A DNA stretch of 64,000 nucleotides from positions 7,637-71,636 of the forward strand of contig JAEVYU010000028.1 in the NCBI GenBank assembly GCA_023392595.1, written 5' to 3'. The notes below the pieces were generated by a model that saw only the letters and a program-made list of their open reading frames with translations, did not search any database and was not told where the DNA came from. The DNA comes from Bacillota bacterium (lineage in GTDB: Bacteria; Bacillota; UBA4882; UBA8346). This document shows, piece after piece, positions 25,806 through 35,264 of the stretch (positions are counted from its first letter, which is position 1; every line of letters begins with the position of its first letter). The translations under genes and the position numbers were made by a program.

Positions 25806-26291
25806 TATTCATATACGCCTGATAAACCAGGTCTCGAAAAGAACTAGTCATCCGGGGCCTGGAAGTTTGCTAAGTTGCATTGATTAAAAATACACCCTGG
25901 CATAAAAATTGGGGTGAGTTATTGACTATTATCCGTGTTGCGCTAAAGACTTCCTTTACCAGCAGTTCCTGCTTCTTGAAGGCGTTGGCCATACCCACCG
26001 TGATATTGGCGTTGCGCTCATCCTGGAGCCGAAAGAGATCGGCGTAAGATCCGATTAATTCCTCGATGAACTCCGCCGGTAACCCCAGGCGACTATCTCC
26101 GTGTCCAGACCTTCACTCCGTCAGAAATTGCTTAATCTTATTGAGTCCGAAAAGAAAAATTACGCTTTACCATTACGACTTAACCTTATTGTTTTGGACC
26201 TCCTTTTTTAGGATTAAAAAAACTACGCAAGTTGAAATGGAATCAACAAATTTTGGGTTGAGGAAGTTTCAAAACATTTTAAAGGAAGACG
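25806..26291. other. Intergenic stretch with an orphan coding remnant on the minus strand
   Basis: Bases 25880-26110 on the minus strand stay open for about 75 codons with a protein-like, higher-GC stretch (LGLPAEFIEELIGSYADLFR followed by NANITVGMANAFKKQELLV). No start codon with a ribosome binding site is seen, and stops close both ends. I read it as a decayed gene fragment of unknown family, possibly from a mobile element. Nothing else is seen. Confidence 0.4.
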
Positions 26292-27008
26292 TTGTTTTTG
26301 AAGCGAATTATAACTAAAACCTTTCGGCTGAAAGGAGGAATTTTTACGGAACCCATAAGGATTTTATTGGCGGATGATCAAAAGCTTTTCCGGGAAAGTT
26401 TGGGGTCCATATTGGAGATGCGCAATCCAAACCTGAGAGTTATTGCTCAAGCAAGCAATGGGGAGGAATGTTTAAAGCTTGCCATCCAGTATCTTCCCGA
26501 TATTATATTGATGGATGTACGGATGCCGGTTATGGACGGGGTTGAATGTTCCAGGAAGGTCCGGGAGAGTTGTCCGCAGTGCAAAATCATTATGTTGACA
26601 ACTTTTAGCGATGATGAGTATGTGTTTGAGGCTCTGAAATTAGGCGTTGCAGGGTATCTTTTGAAAGATATTCAACCCAATGAAGTAGAATCAGCCATTT
26701 TAACGGTTTATAACGGCGGGGTATTAATGGCTTCCGACGTGGCTGCGAAGCTGATTCATAAATTGAATACAATACCGGAGCCAACAGAACCAATCACCAT
26801 GAATACAAATATTCAAAAGTTATTAACGCCCAGAGAGTTTGATGTTTTTCGGTTATTGGCGTTGGGACATGATAATAAAGTGATTGCCGAGAAGCTATGC
26901 TTGACTGAAGGTACGGTACGTAATCATGTGAGTAACATTTATAGCAAACTTGATTTGAAAGACCGGGTTCAGGTTGTAAAATATGCGATAGAGCACGGGG
27001 TTATTTAA
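26292..27008 (+). CDS. NarL/FixJ-type response regulator
   Basis: Up to 238 residues. The receiver domain begins at PIRILLADDQKLFRESL with the phospho-Asp in IILMDVRMPVMDG, a Thr in MLTTFSDD and Lys in YLLKD. A LuxR-type helix-turn-helix ends the protein (LTPREFDVFRLLALG, CLTEGTVRNHVSNIYSKL). The start is doubtful: TTG 26292 has a modest site, whereas a perfect AAAGGAGG (26331-26338) lies 7 bases before an in-frame ACG at 26346, exactly where the domain should begin. It is paired with the kinase 23 bp downstream and probably activates the transport operon at 28.6 kb. Confidence 0.9.
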   Translation: MFLKRIITKTFRLKGGIFTEPIRILLADDQKLFRESLGSILEMRNPNLRVIAQASNGEECLKLAIQYLPDIILMDVRMPVMDGVECSRKVRESCPQCKIIMLTTFSDDEYVFEALKLGVAGYLLKDIQPNEVESAILTVYNGGVLMASDVAAKLIHKLNTIPEPTEPITMNTNIQKLLTPREFDVFRLLALGHDNKVIAEKLCLTEGTVRNHVSNIYSKLDLKDRVQVVKYAIEHGVI

Positions 27009-27031
27009 ATTTACAGCAGGGGGAACCTATA

Positions 27032-28240
27032 GTGCGATCTTCGTACATTATTCACACCGGGACGATCGTTCTTAGTCTGTTGATTCACGGTTTAGCGTGG
27101 AATCTTTATTTGCTAAATAAACCGATTGGAGTCCCTCCGTACTGGGAAACGCAATTTTTGACCATCTTACTGATCTCGGCTTGTTTGGTTGTTTTGATTC
27201 ATTTATTGACGATCCATTGGCTTAAGATCCTGGGCTTTGTTTTACGGAGTTTTTTAGCTTTAATCGTTATGAATTCAATGCCTGAACAAATGCCAATTTA
27301 TGCTCCTTTAATTGCAGTGATTTTATTCGAGATATTTTTAGTCTCATCCCCCTGGATTGGAATGAGTTCCTCGCTATTTTTAATTTCCTTAATGACTTGG
27401 GAAAGATGTTTAACGAATCAAACTTGGGGTTATTTCCATGCCGGCCCCAGAATTACGGATTTTGTTCTTCCGTGGGGCGAATGTGTTATTGCGATAATCG
27501 GTGGTATTTTGATCAGGGGATTATTAGACCAAGTCACTCAGCTTTCCATTCAAGTTGAGCAATTTCATCAATCCAATATCCGTCTGGTTGAAGCCAATTT
27601 AGGGCTCCAGGATTATACGGTACGCCACCAACGGGAAAGTATTATGAATGAAAGAAACCGGATATCCCGTGAGATCCATGATTCTGTGGGATATATGTTG
27701 ACAAATCTGATAGCAGTGCTTGATTATACCCGGGAGTTAATTATTGCCGGCAAGGATCAAGCTTTAGATAAGTTGGATAGCGGGAGAGAACAAGCCAGAG
27801 AGGCTTTAGCGGAAGTAAGAAGGGCGGTCAGGGCCCTGCGTCCTCCGATCGAAGTCAGTCATCTTCAGGCGATTTCAGCCTTGATTACTGCTTTCTCAGA
27901 AGTAACCAAAATTGAAGTTTCGGTTCATATGTCTGATTTGCCGGATAGTTTAACGGAAAAGATCGATTGGTTAATTTATCGGGTCATTCAGGAAGCGTTA
28001 ACCAATACCTTTCGCCACGGACAAGCCAATCACGTATTTATCAATGTTCATCAGAAAAATAAATTAATAAGCATTACGGTCAGGGACAACGGATTAGGCA
28101 CATCCAATATTAAGTTGGGTTGTGGATTGACCGGCATCCAGGAGCGGGTAAAAGATTTGGGAGGGAGATTTGAGGTTGAGTCTGCGCCAAGTCAGGGTTT
28201 TGCCATCAAAATCTTAATTCCCTGGACTAAGGAAGAATAG
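27032..28240 (+). CDS. NarX/DegS-type sensor histidine kinase
   Basis: 402 residues from GTG 27032, with AGGGGG 9 bases upstream. The N-terminal half (about 8-165) holds five or six membrane helices and no large extracellular domain. The HisKA_3 dimerisation region reads ERNRISREIHDSVGYMLT with phospho-His216. The HATPase domain has EALTNTFRHGQA (N box) and VRDNGLGTSNIKLGCGLTGIQERV (G boxes). It should phosphorylate the preceding response regulator in reply to a membrane-sensed or intracellular carbohydrate cue. A palindromic terminator follows. Confidence 0.9.
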   Translation: MRSSYIIHTGTIVLSLLIHGLAWNLYLLNKPIGVPPYWETQFLTILLISACLVVLIHLLTIHWLKILGFVLRSFLALIVMNSMPEQMPIYAPLIAVILFEIFLVSSPWIGMSSSLFLISLMTWERCLTNQTWGYFHAGPRITDFVLPWGECVIAIIGGILIRGLLDQVTQLSIQVEQFHQSNIRLVEANLGLQDYTVRHQRESIMNERNRISREIHDSVGYMLTNLIAVLDYTRELIIAGKDQALDKLDSGREQAREALAEVRRAVRALRPPIEVSHLQAISALITAFSEVTKIEVSVHMSDLPDSLTEKIDWLIYRVIQEALTNTFRHGQANHVFINVHQKNKLISITVRDNGLGTSNIKLGCGLTGIQERVKDLGGRFEVESAPSQGFAIKILIPWTKEE

Positions 28241-28306
28241 AAGTCATTGAATTCAGACATTTATATGAACCAATCCCCAACCAGAGATGTGGCTGAAAAT
28301 TATCGG

Positions 28307-28335
28307 ACCCATGACAATTGTCATGGGTTTGTTTG
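28307..28335 (+). terminator. Palindromic terminator after the kinase gene (also candidate regulator site)
   Basis: ACCCATGACAA and its exact reverse complement form a 22-base perfect palindrome followed by a T-rich run (TTGTTTGTT). It also contains the ATGACA-N3-GTCA pattern repeated twice in the promoter region downstream, so it may have both roles. Confidence 0.6.
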
Positions 28336-28408
28336 TTAGGTGATGACGATGGTTTTTCAGTGTTTCCAGAGTATCTAAAATAAAATTCTTGTTTCGATTA
28401 CCTGACCC

Positions 28409-28421
28409 ATGACATTGATCA
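28409..28421 (+). promoter_or_regulatory. Candidate response-regulator site 2
   Basis: ATGACATTGATCA matches the pattern ATGACA-N3-RTCA also seen at 28311-28323 and 28452-28464. It is 43 bp (about four helical turns) upstream of site 3. Confidence 0.5.
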
Positions 28422-28451
28422 CAATTGTAACCAATAGTTTACTAAAAATTC

Positions 28452-28464
28452 ATGACAGTTATCA
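28452..28464 (+). promoter_or_regulatory. Candidate response-regulator site 3 next to the -35 region
   Basis: ATGACAGTTATCA ends a few bases before the position where a -35 hexamer should lie. The -10 TATAAT is at 28490-28495 and the -35 is poor, the arrangement expected for an activator-dependent promoter. Confidence 0.5.
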
Positions 28465-28489
28465 GCAGCGGTAAATCTTGTTTAGCTGG

Positions 28490-28495
28490 TATAAT
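28490..28495 (+). promoter_or_regulatory. -10 hexamer of the second sugar-transport operon
   Basis: A consensus TATAAT without a recognisable -35 hexamer at 16-18 bp upstream. The leader to the binding-protein gene is about 135 nt. Confidence 0.5.
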
Positions 28496-28634
28496 TAATT
28501 ATAGAGCATCTGGATTAATTGTTAAATATAATACATCCAGTAAGCTGGGGAGGTGATTGTAGAGTCGATAATTGTTGGAATTGTCGATTGCTATATCAAG
28601 TTTGTCGCTACGAAATAATATTAGGGGAGGAAGT

Positions 28635-29933
28635 ATGATGTCAAGAATGAAGAAATTTGTGTCTTGTTTTTTACTGTTCGGACTGGTTGCCGCAATGGTT
28701 TGCGGTTTAAGTACAGTTAATGCGGCGAAACAAATTACCTTGACAATCTGGGACTTCAAGTATGCCGACCCGGGCATGCACGCAGTGATGGTAAAAATAG
28801 ACGACATGTTTATGAAAAAATATCCCAATGTTAAGGTGAATCATGTAGCCCAACCGAATGATCAATATTATCAACAATTGCGCGCGGCTGCCCAAGTTAA
28901 TCAAGGGCCGGATGTAGCCTTGATGCATGGCGCAAGAGGCGACGTGTACGAACTGGATCAGTTTGAAGTTCGACTGGACAAGTATATCAAATCCTGGCGC
29001 AAAGAAATTCCTGAGGACAGTTGGAAAGTCGCTGCCACCAACCGGGACTTTAAAAAAGGCATCAAATTAATCCCCATGACTTCCCAGGGTTTCGGTTTTT
29101 ATTACAATAAAGCTTACTTCAAAAAGGTCGGCCTTGACCCCAATGCGCCTCCGAAAGATTGGAATTCGTTCCTGTCTGCTTGTGAGAAGTTAAAAGCTGC
29201 CGGTATTGTTCCGATTACCGGTGGACTGAGGGATTATACCGCTAACTTTATGTTCCGTTGTTTAGCTGCCAATATTTACGGTAAAGATGTTGCCGGTTTA
29301 AAAACCGGAAAAGAAGGCTTTGCCAAAAATGCCGCTTTCAAAAAAGCAGCTGAGATGATGGTGGAATTAAAAAATAAAGGTTATTTTGATCCCAATGCCG
29401 GTTCCATTCCTTACTTTATGGATGCCATCAATATGTTTGCTGCGGGTAAAGGCGCTATTTCCGTAGGCTTGCTCTCGGATGTCGCCAACTGGAGACAATT
29501 CAGCGATGCTCTCGGTAAAGATAATATCGGCTATTTCCCATCCATCAACTTTGCGGAAGCTAAGAACAAGGATATGCAATCATTTCAACCCGTTGGTATT
29601 GGCTATGCGGTTATGACTTGGTCCAAATACCAAGATCTGGCGGCGAAATACGCTGAGTTTTATGCCCGGGGCGAAGGGGCTCAAACCTTTGTCGCAGGTA
29701 CCGGTGGATTATCTCCGAATACCAGTCTGGATACTGCAGCTTTAGGATATCCGGTTTTAAAAGATATCAGCGGTTATCTGAAAAAGAATATTTCCGAAGA
29801 TTACCAAACCTGGTTTATCGGTTCTTTTGAAGATGATTTTAATGCCGTTTCCCAAAAATTATTGATAACCGGAGAAATCACTCCTGACAAATTTGTTCAG
29901 GAAGTTGAAAAAGTTGCATCGCAACACAGATAA
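28635..29933 (+). CDS. Sugar ABC transporter substrate-binding protein, family 1 (CUT1)
   Basis: About 432 residues from ATG 28635 after GGGGAGG. Residues 1-33 are a signal peptide ending NAA; no lipobox cysteine is apparent. The mature domain has the family pattern TLTIWDFKYADPGMHAVMVKIDDMF, GPDVALMHGARGDVYEL and GFYYNKAYFKKVGLDPNAPPKDWNSFLSACEKLKAAGIVPI. It binds an oligosaccharide for the two permeases that follow; the ATPase is not in this operon and must be shared from elsewhere. A hairpin (29958-29992) separates it from the permease genes. Confidence 0.9.
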   Translation: MMSRMKKFVSCFLLFGLVAAMVCGLSTVNAAKQITLTIWDFKYADPGMHAVMVKIDDMFMKKYPNVKVNHVAQPNDQYYQQLRAAAQVNQGPDVALMHGARGDVYELDQFEVRLDKYIKSWRKEIPEDSWKVAATNRDFKKGIKLIPMTSQGFGFYYNKAYFKKVGLDPNAPPKDWNSFLSACEKLKAAGIVPITGGLRDYTANFMFRCLAANIYGKDVAGLKTGKEGFAKNAAFKKAAEMMVELKNKGYFDPNAGSIPYFMDAINMFAAGKGAISVGLLSDVANWRQFSDALGKDNIGYFPSINFAEAKNKDMQSFQPVGIGYAVMTWSKYQDLAAKYAEFYARGEGAQTFVAGTGGLSPNTSLDTAALGYPVLKDISGYLKKNISEDYQTWFIGSFEDDFNAVSQKLLITGEITPDKFVQEVEKVASQHR

Positions 29934-29957
29934 AATATCATTGTAAGGTAGTTTCCT

Positions 29958-29992
29958 GCCGCTTTCATTCTCGTAACGGGGATGAAAGCGGC
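29958..29992 (+). other. Intercistronic hairpin after the binding-protein gene
   Basis: GCCGCTTTCAT pairs with ATGAAAGCGGC around a 13-nt loop, without a T-run. The position matches the hairpins behind the other two binding-protein genes in the window. Confidence 0.55.
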
Positions 29993-30030
29993 CCCTAAAT
30001 CCGCAACCATGTCTTTTATTAAGGAGTTTG

Positions 30031-30924
30031 ATGGCTTTGAAAAAAACGAACTTGCAAACTCAAGAAAAATGGGATGCTTATTGGTTAATTACACCATTGA
30101 TGCTTCTTATCTCGGTATTCATCCTTTTCCCGGCGATTTCCAATTTTTATTACAGTTTTACCAATTGGAAGGGTTTCGGTTTGGTTAATTGGATTGGATT
30201 TGATAATTTTAGCACCATGTTGCAAGATGATAAATTTTGGCAGTCGATTCAAAATACCTTGTTATTAATTCTGTTCATCCCGGGAGGCGTTTTTATACCC
30301 TTATGTTTGGCGGCGTTGTTACGGGGCGGTCTTAAAGGCTGGAAATTTTTTCGATCCGTTATCTATTTACCCAACGTTCTTGGTTATGTAATCTTGGGAA
30401 TGATCTTCAACCTTTTTTTACGATCCAATGGCCCTTTGAACGGCTTATTGCAAATGGCCGGCCTTCATTCCTGGGCGCTCGATTGGCTGAATCGTCCCAT
30501 TTTAGCGATAGTATCATTAGGATTTGTCTATGGTATTTTAATGCGAGTCGGGTTTGGCACTATTTATTTTTTAGCGGCTATGGGTGGAATTGATGAGCAA
30601 TTGTATGAAGCGGCCCGGATTGACGGAGCCGGTTGGTGGACCACCTTCTGGAAGATTACCTTGCCATCGATCCGGTTTAATATTGAATTTTTGATTGTGA
30701 TGTCGGTGATTGAAAACGTAGCCCGCGCCTTTTCGTTTATTTATACCTTTAGCCATGGCGGACCCGGATACAGTACTTGTACCTTGGAATATGGGCTTTA
30801 TAACCTTGGTTTTATCAACGGGAAAATGGGGTACGCCAGCGCCTGGGCGGTAGTTCTCTTCTTTATCTGCGCAATTATCGCTGTCATGCAAATTCGATTA
30901 ATGAGGCGGCCTGAAAATGAATAA
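30031..30924 (+). CDS. Sugar ABC transporter permease, MalF/UgpA type
   Basis: About 297 residues, six membrane helices, from ATG 30031 with AAGGAG upstream. The coupling-helix motif EAARIDGAGWWTTFWKITLPSIR (EAA loop) is clear. It should form a heterodimer with the next gene's product. It overlaps that gene by 8 bases. Confidence 0.92.
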   Translation: MALKKTNLQTQEKWDAYWLITPLMLLISVFILFPAISNFYYSFTNWKGFGLVNWIGFDNFSTMLQDDKFWQSIQNTLLLILFIPGGVFIPLCLAALLRGGLKGWKFFRSVIYLPNVLGYVILGMIFNLFLRSNGPLNGLLQMAGLHSWALDWLNRPILAIVSLGFVYGILMRVGFGTIYFLAAMGGIDEQLYEAARIDGAGWWTTFWKITLPSIRFNIEFLIVMSVIENVARAFSFIYTFSHGGPGYSTCTLEYGLYNLGFINGKMGYASAWAVVLFFICAIIAVMQIRLMRRPENE

Positions 30925-31735
30925 AAATGTAAAGTTGATCATTTATATTGTATTAATAGTTACTGCGATTTTATCGATATACCCACTTTATCACGTATTG
31001 ATAACCAGCTTTAAACAAGTCAACGAATATCTCGACAACCGGGTCATGCCACCGGCCCATTGGATCATCGATAACTATAAACTGGCAATCGATCAGAATT
31101 TGCTCTTTTATTTCAAAAATAATTTTATCCTGATTCCGGCGGCAATGTTTTTTTACTTATTTGTTTGTATTACCGCAGGCTTTGCATTCGGGCGGTTGCA
31201 ATTTCGATTCCGACTCCCTCTATTTTTAATGGTGCTTTTTTTAATGATCTTCCCGCAGATGCTGTTATCGATGCAAATCTTTCAATTATGCGCCAAGTTT
31301 CATTTAACCAATACGTATTGGGGCGTTATTCTGGTTTGGACAGCCTATTTTGCCCCGTTCGGTACCTATATCATGTCTACTTATTTTAATACATTGCCTT
31401 ATGAAATCATCGAATCCGCCCGTATCGACGGCGCAAGCACATGGGGCATATTAACCCGGATTGCTACTCCCATGGCAATGCCGATGATGGGGATCTTAAT
31501 CATTATTGGTTTTCAGTCCATGTGGAATGAATTGCCGTTTTCCTTGTTATTGCTTCAAAAAATGGAGATGCGCACCGTGACTATAGGTATCGCCATGATT
31601 CAAGGTCAATACGGCATTCCGGATACCATTCAATCGGCAGTAATTATGATAGCTGCAGTCATACCCATGTTAGTTTTTGTATTTTTCCAAAAATACATTG
31701 CCACGGGTACATTTTCCGGTGCCCTAAAAGGTTGA
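30917..31735 (+). CDS. Sugar ABC transporter permease, MalG/UgpE type
   Basis: 272 residues with six membrane helices and the EAA loop ESARIDGASTWGILTRIATPMAMP. It ends with the usual ...FFQKYIATGTFSGALKG tail of MalG-type subunits. It overlaps the previous permease gene by 8 bases. A weak hairpin (31769-31802) without a T-run lies in the gap before the kinase gene. Confidence 0.92.
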   Translation: MNKNVKLIIYIVLIVTAILSIYPLYHVLITSFKQVNEYLDNRVMPPAHWIIDNYKLAIDQNLLFYFKNNFILIPAAMFFYLFVCITAGFAFGRLQFRFRLPLFLMVLFLMIFPQMLLSMQIFQLCAKFHLTNTYWGVILVWTAYFAPFGTYIMSTYFNTLPYEIIESARIDGASTWGILTRIATPMAMPMMGILIIIGFQSMWNELPFSLLLLQKMEMRTVTIGIAMIQGQYGIPDTIQSAVIMIAAVIPMLVFVFFQKYIATGTFSGALKG

Positions 31736-31930
31736 TATCTATGGATTTAACTTTCATTGAAGATTTTTAACTGGCATGTTTTTTTGCAAAGATCTGCCAG
31801 TTATATAATACAAGATCGAATTTTTTCGAAGAACAATATACATGATACTTTCCAATTTAAAATGAATAACGCAAGTGCGCGAAGTCAAGATTGATACGTT
31901 CCAATACTTTTTTTAGATACGGAGAGAAGT

Positions 31931-32821
31931 ATGAATACTTATGACATTACCTTTTTAGGACATATGTGCTTTGATGAAATAACCCCTTATCAAGGAGAAA
32001 CGAAAGTTTCTCCCGGAAGCGCCGTTTTATGCGGGGCAATGGTGGCGGCCAGGGTTGGCAAGAAAGTCGCAGTGGTTACCAAGATGGCCGAGAAAGATCA
32101 GGAAATCCTTATCCCCATGCAAAAATTGAATATCGATACATGCGTCATCCCGACTGCGGAGACCACTTTTGCCGTCGTCATCCATCCCACAGCCAACGTC
32201 GATGAGCGGCGTCTGATGATCCGAAAAAGCGCCGGACTATTTAAACTGGCAGAATTTCCTTCATTAAAAACTAAGTATCTGCATTTAGCCGGAATTTCCG
32301 ATCAGGAATTCGATATGGACTTGATTTTGGGTTTAAAAGCCAAAGGGTATGACCTATCCGCCGATATGCAGAGCTTTGTCCGGCAAGTGGATCCGGTAAC
32401 CCGCGAAATCGCTTTCAAAGACGTCCCCGGGAAACAGGCGATCGTCAAAGCAATGAGCAAGGTGAAATTGGATGTGGTGGAGGCCAAGGTTCTTACCGGA
32501 ACCGATGATCTTGAAAAAGCCGCTATTCTATTTGAAAGTTGGGGTTGCCCGGAGACCGTCATTACCCAGGCGGAGGGCGTTTTGGCCCGAGTGAACGGCA
32601 AGACCTATTACGAAAAGTTTTCCAATCGTAGCGTCGTTGGGCGCACCGGACGGGGCGACACCACGTTTGCCGCCTATTTATCCTGGCGGATGGAGCATGA
32701 TGTAGCCGAATCGCTAAAATTCGCCGCGGCTTTGGTCTCCATCAAAATGGAAACGCCGGGACCGTTTCAGGGAACGCTCCAGGACGTCTATGACCGAGTG
32801 AAAAAATACCATTTGAATTAA
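31931..32821 (+). CDS. PfkB-family carbohydrate kinase
   Basis: 296 residues; GGAGAGA precedes ATG 31931. The N-terminus DITFLGHMCFDEITPYQGETKVSPGSAVLCGAMVAARVG gives the PfkB substrate-binding layout. The C-terminal catalytic motif is GRTGRGDTTFAAYLSW, a GRGD variant of the usual GAGD, keeping the catalytic Asp. The sugar or nucleoside substrate is not evident. It lies between an oligosaccharide importer and two intracellular glycosidase genes, so it probably phosphorylates a monosaccharide or polyol freed from the imported oligosaccharide. Confidence 0.8.
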   Translation: MNTYDITFLGHMCFDEITPYQGETKVSPGSAVLCGAMVAARVGKKVAVVTKMAEKDQEILIPMQKLNIDTCVIPTAETTFAVVIHPTANVDERRLMIRKSAGLFKLAEFPSLKTKYLHLAGISDQEFDMDLILGLKAKGYDLSADMQSFVRQVDPVTREIAFKDVPGKQAIVKAMSKVKLDVVEAKVLTGTDDLEKAAILFESWGCPETVITQAEGVLARVNGKTYYEKFSNRSVVGRTGRGDTTFAAYLSWRMEHDVAESLKFAAALVSIKMETPGPFQGTLQDVYDRVKKYHLN

Positions 32822-32876
32822 GTGTTTGGCTTAGAAAAGCGAATTTCATCATAGAATTTTTAGGAGGATGTCGAAG

Positions 32877-35219
32877 ATGCATCTATTTAAAACTTCCGAA
32901 AAATATTTTAAGGTTGACTCTTGGTTGGTGGTTGAGGAAGGGTTTGATCCGGCCAAAGCCAGACTGGCGGAGTCCATTTTTTCGGTGGCCAATGAATTTA
33001 TGTGTGTCCGGGGATATTTCGAAGAAGGCTATTCCGGGGATCACCTACAGGGCAGTTATTTCAGCCAGTTGTACGATATGATGGACATTAAGTATCCTCA
33101 AAAGTTCAAAGGCTTCATCACCGAAGGCGCCACCATGATTAATGCCGTTGATTGGCTATACACCCGGATTAACCTCGACGGCGAAGAGCTGGATTTGGCC
33201 AAGGTGAAGTTTTCAGACTTTAAGAGAACCCTCGATTTGCGTACCGCCACCTTAAAACGGGAATTTGTTTGGACCACTTCCAAAAACAAACAATTGCGGA
33301 TTACGTTTATGCGGTTCACCGATATGGTAAATACGGCCCTGGGCTGTCAGAAAGTCATTTTTGAACCGTTGAATTTTTCCGGAGAGATCCAGATCTGTTC
33401 CGGTTTGGACTTTGATACCATTTATGAACTGGCGGCGGGATGGGATCAAACCCAAGGGACCGGTTCCAGTTCCGAAAAGAATAGTGATTTGAATTTTTGG
33501 ACCTGTGAGAGAAAAGAGAAGGTCGGCGATGTTTTTGCCATTCAGGCACGCACCCGGCGTAGCGGGATTCAATTATTTTCCGGTTTCAGGCTGGACTCCA
33601 ACCAGGCTATCCAAATGGAAACCGTGGAACGGGAAAAGTTCATCGGGGCCGAGTTTACCTTGAAGCTTACCCAAAACCAAGCCGCTTCCTTTGAAAAGAT
33701 CGCGGTCAATCATTGGGAACAGACAAGCAGTACGGAGCAAGTCTGGACGGGCGGTCTTAACCTGATCCAAAAATATAGCACCACAACCTATGAACAGGAA
33801 TTAACCAAACATAACAATAGTTGGATTGATTTCTGGCGGCGGATGGATGTTGAAATTGGTGGAGATCCCGAGTTGCAACAGGGAGTCAGATATTCCTTGT
33901 ATGCAATGTATATCAATTATCATGGGGAGAGCGACCGGCGCAATGTTATTTGCAAGCTCGGCGGTGAAGTATACAATGGCGTGAACTTCTGGGATACCGA
34001 AATTTATTGTCACCGGATGTATATGTTCCTAAACCCGGAGATTGCCCGGAAACTGTTGATGTACCGTTATCATTATCTTCCCAAGGCTCTGGAAAACGCC
34101 AAGCGGGTTGATCTGGAAGGCGCCCGCTATCCCTTCGCCACCATTACCGGGGTTGAAGAGATGGGCACCTGGCAGCATGTTGAGCTTGAAATCCACCAGA
34201 ATGAAGCGATATATTATGCAATCTGGCATTATGACAAAGTCTGCAAAGATAAAAAATTCCTTTACCATGAAGGAATCGAAATGCTGCTGCAAATGTGCCG
34301 TTGTATGGCCAGCTGGGGCGGATGGAGCCCCAAAAAAGGCGACTTCGGATTTTATGGGGTCATGGGTCCGGACGAGTTCCATATGATGGTCAATCACAAC
34401 TGCTACACCAATTATCTTGGGAAAAAGATGTTCAACTATACCCTGGAAGTACTGGAGGAAATGAAACAAAAAGCTCCGGAACTTTATGAGCAGGCCGTAA
34501 AGAAAGTGCAACTATCCCCGGAAGAAACCGCGGAATGGAAGCGTATGGCCGATAAAATGCGGATTTTGAAGGACGAGGAAACGGGTATTTATGAGCAACA
34601 TGACGGTTACTTTGATTTGCCCCATGTGGATGTTAAAAATATTCCAATGTCGGAGGTTCCCATCTATAAGCATTGGGCTTATATTAAAATTTTCCGTTTC
34701 AATATGGTTAAGCAGCCGGATTTTCTGAACTTACCCTACTTCTTCAGCCAGGACTTTACCATGGAGGAGAAAAAAGTTAATTATGAATTTTATGAAGCCC
34801 GGACTTCCCATGAATCGTCCTTATCTCCTTCCTTGCATGCGATTTTGGCGGCTGAGTTAGGGAAATTGGATGAAGCCTATAACTTTTTGGCTTATGCCGC
34901 CCGGTTGGATCTGGATAATTATAACCGCAACACGGAACAGGGGATCCATTCGTCATCGGCGGCCGGGGTCTGGGCCGGTATGGTATCTGGTTTTGGGGGA
35001 CTAAGAACCGATGCCGATGTGCTGATATTGAATCCCACCTTACCCCAACAATGGCAGTCATTCCGGTTTAAAATTACCTATGCCGGGTCATTGCTGGAAG
35101 TATTGGTTACCAAAGCGGAAGCCGTTTTTAAGGTTCTTGAAGGAGATGCCGTTGTTCTTGATGTTTACGGGGAAAAGGTAAACATTACGGCAGAAGGTGT
35201 AACCATCAAAAGAAAATAA
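32877..35219 (+). CDS. Glycoside hydrolase family 65 disaccharide phosphorylase
   Basis: About 780 residues, starting at ATG 32877, 9 bases after TAGGAGG (ATG 32868 abuts the site). Domain order fits GH65: N-terminal beta-sandwich (about 1-280), helical linker, (alpha/alpha)6 barrel (about 320-690) and small C-terminal beta domain. The general acid is Glu500 in GVMGPDEFH; the phosphate-binding region reads SSLSPSLHAILAAELG and GIHSSSAAGVWAGM. No signal peptide, so it acts in the cytoplasm, releasing beta-glucose 1-phosphate from an alpha-glucoside. Whether it prefers trehalose, maltose, kojibiose, nigerose or glucosyl-rhamnose cannot be told. Confidence 0.88.
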   Translation: MHLFKTSEKYFKVDSWLVVEEGFDPAKARLAESIFSVANEFMCVRGYFEEGYSGDHLQGSYFSQLYDMMDIKYPQKFKGFITEGATMINAVDWLYTRINLDGEELDLAKVKFSDFKRTLDLRTATLKREFVWTTSKNKQLRITFMRFTDMVNTALGCQKVIFEPLNFSGEIQICSGLDFDTIYELAAGWDQTQGTGSSSEKNSDLNFWTCERKEKVGDVFAIQARTRRSGIQLFSGFRLDSNQAIQMETVEREKFIGAEFTLKLTQNQAASFEKIAVNHWEQTSSTEQVWTGGLNLIQKYSTTTYEQELTKHNNSWIDFWRRMDVEIGGDPELQQGVRYSLYAMYINYHGESDRRNVICKLGGEVYNGVNFWDTEIYCHRMYMFLNPEIARKLLMYRYHYLPKALENAKRVDLEGARYPFATITGVEEMGTWQHVELEIHQNEAIYYAIWHYDKVCKDKKFLYHEGIEMLLQMCRCMASWGGWSPKKGDFGFYGVMGPDEFHMMVNHNCYTNYLGKKMFNYTLEVLEEMKQKAPELYEQAVKKVQLSPEETAEWKRMADKMRILKDEETGIYEQHDGYFDLPHVDVKNIPMSEVPIYKHWAYIKIFRFNMVKQPDFLNLPYFFSQDFTMEEKKVNYEFYEARTSHESSLSPSLHAILAAELGKLDEAYNFLAYAARLDLDNYNRNTEQGIHSSSAAGVWAGMVSGFGGLRTDADVLILNPTLPQQWQSFRFKITYAGSLLEVLVTKAEAVFKVLEGDAVVLDVYGEKVNITAEGVTIKRK

Positions 35220-35264
35220 AGAAGTCAGCCATCTTGTTTCTTGGAGTAATGGAGGATAATCTGA

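Noticed and set aside
26066..26317. Open frame of 83 codons before the response regulator
   Set aside because: Composition is irregular and it overlaps both the orphan fragment and the response-regulator start; no ribosome binding site.
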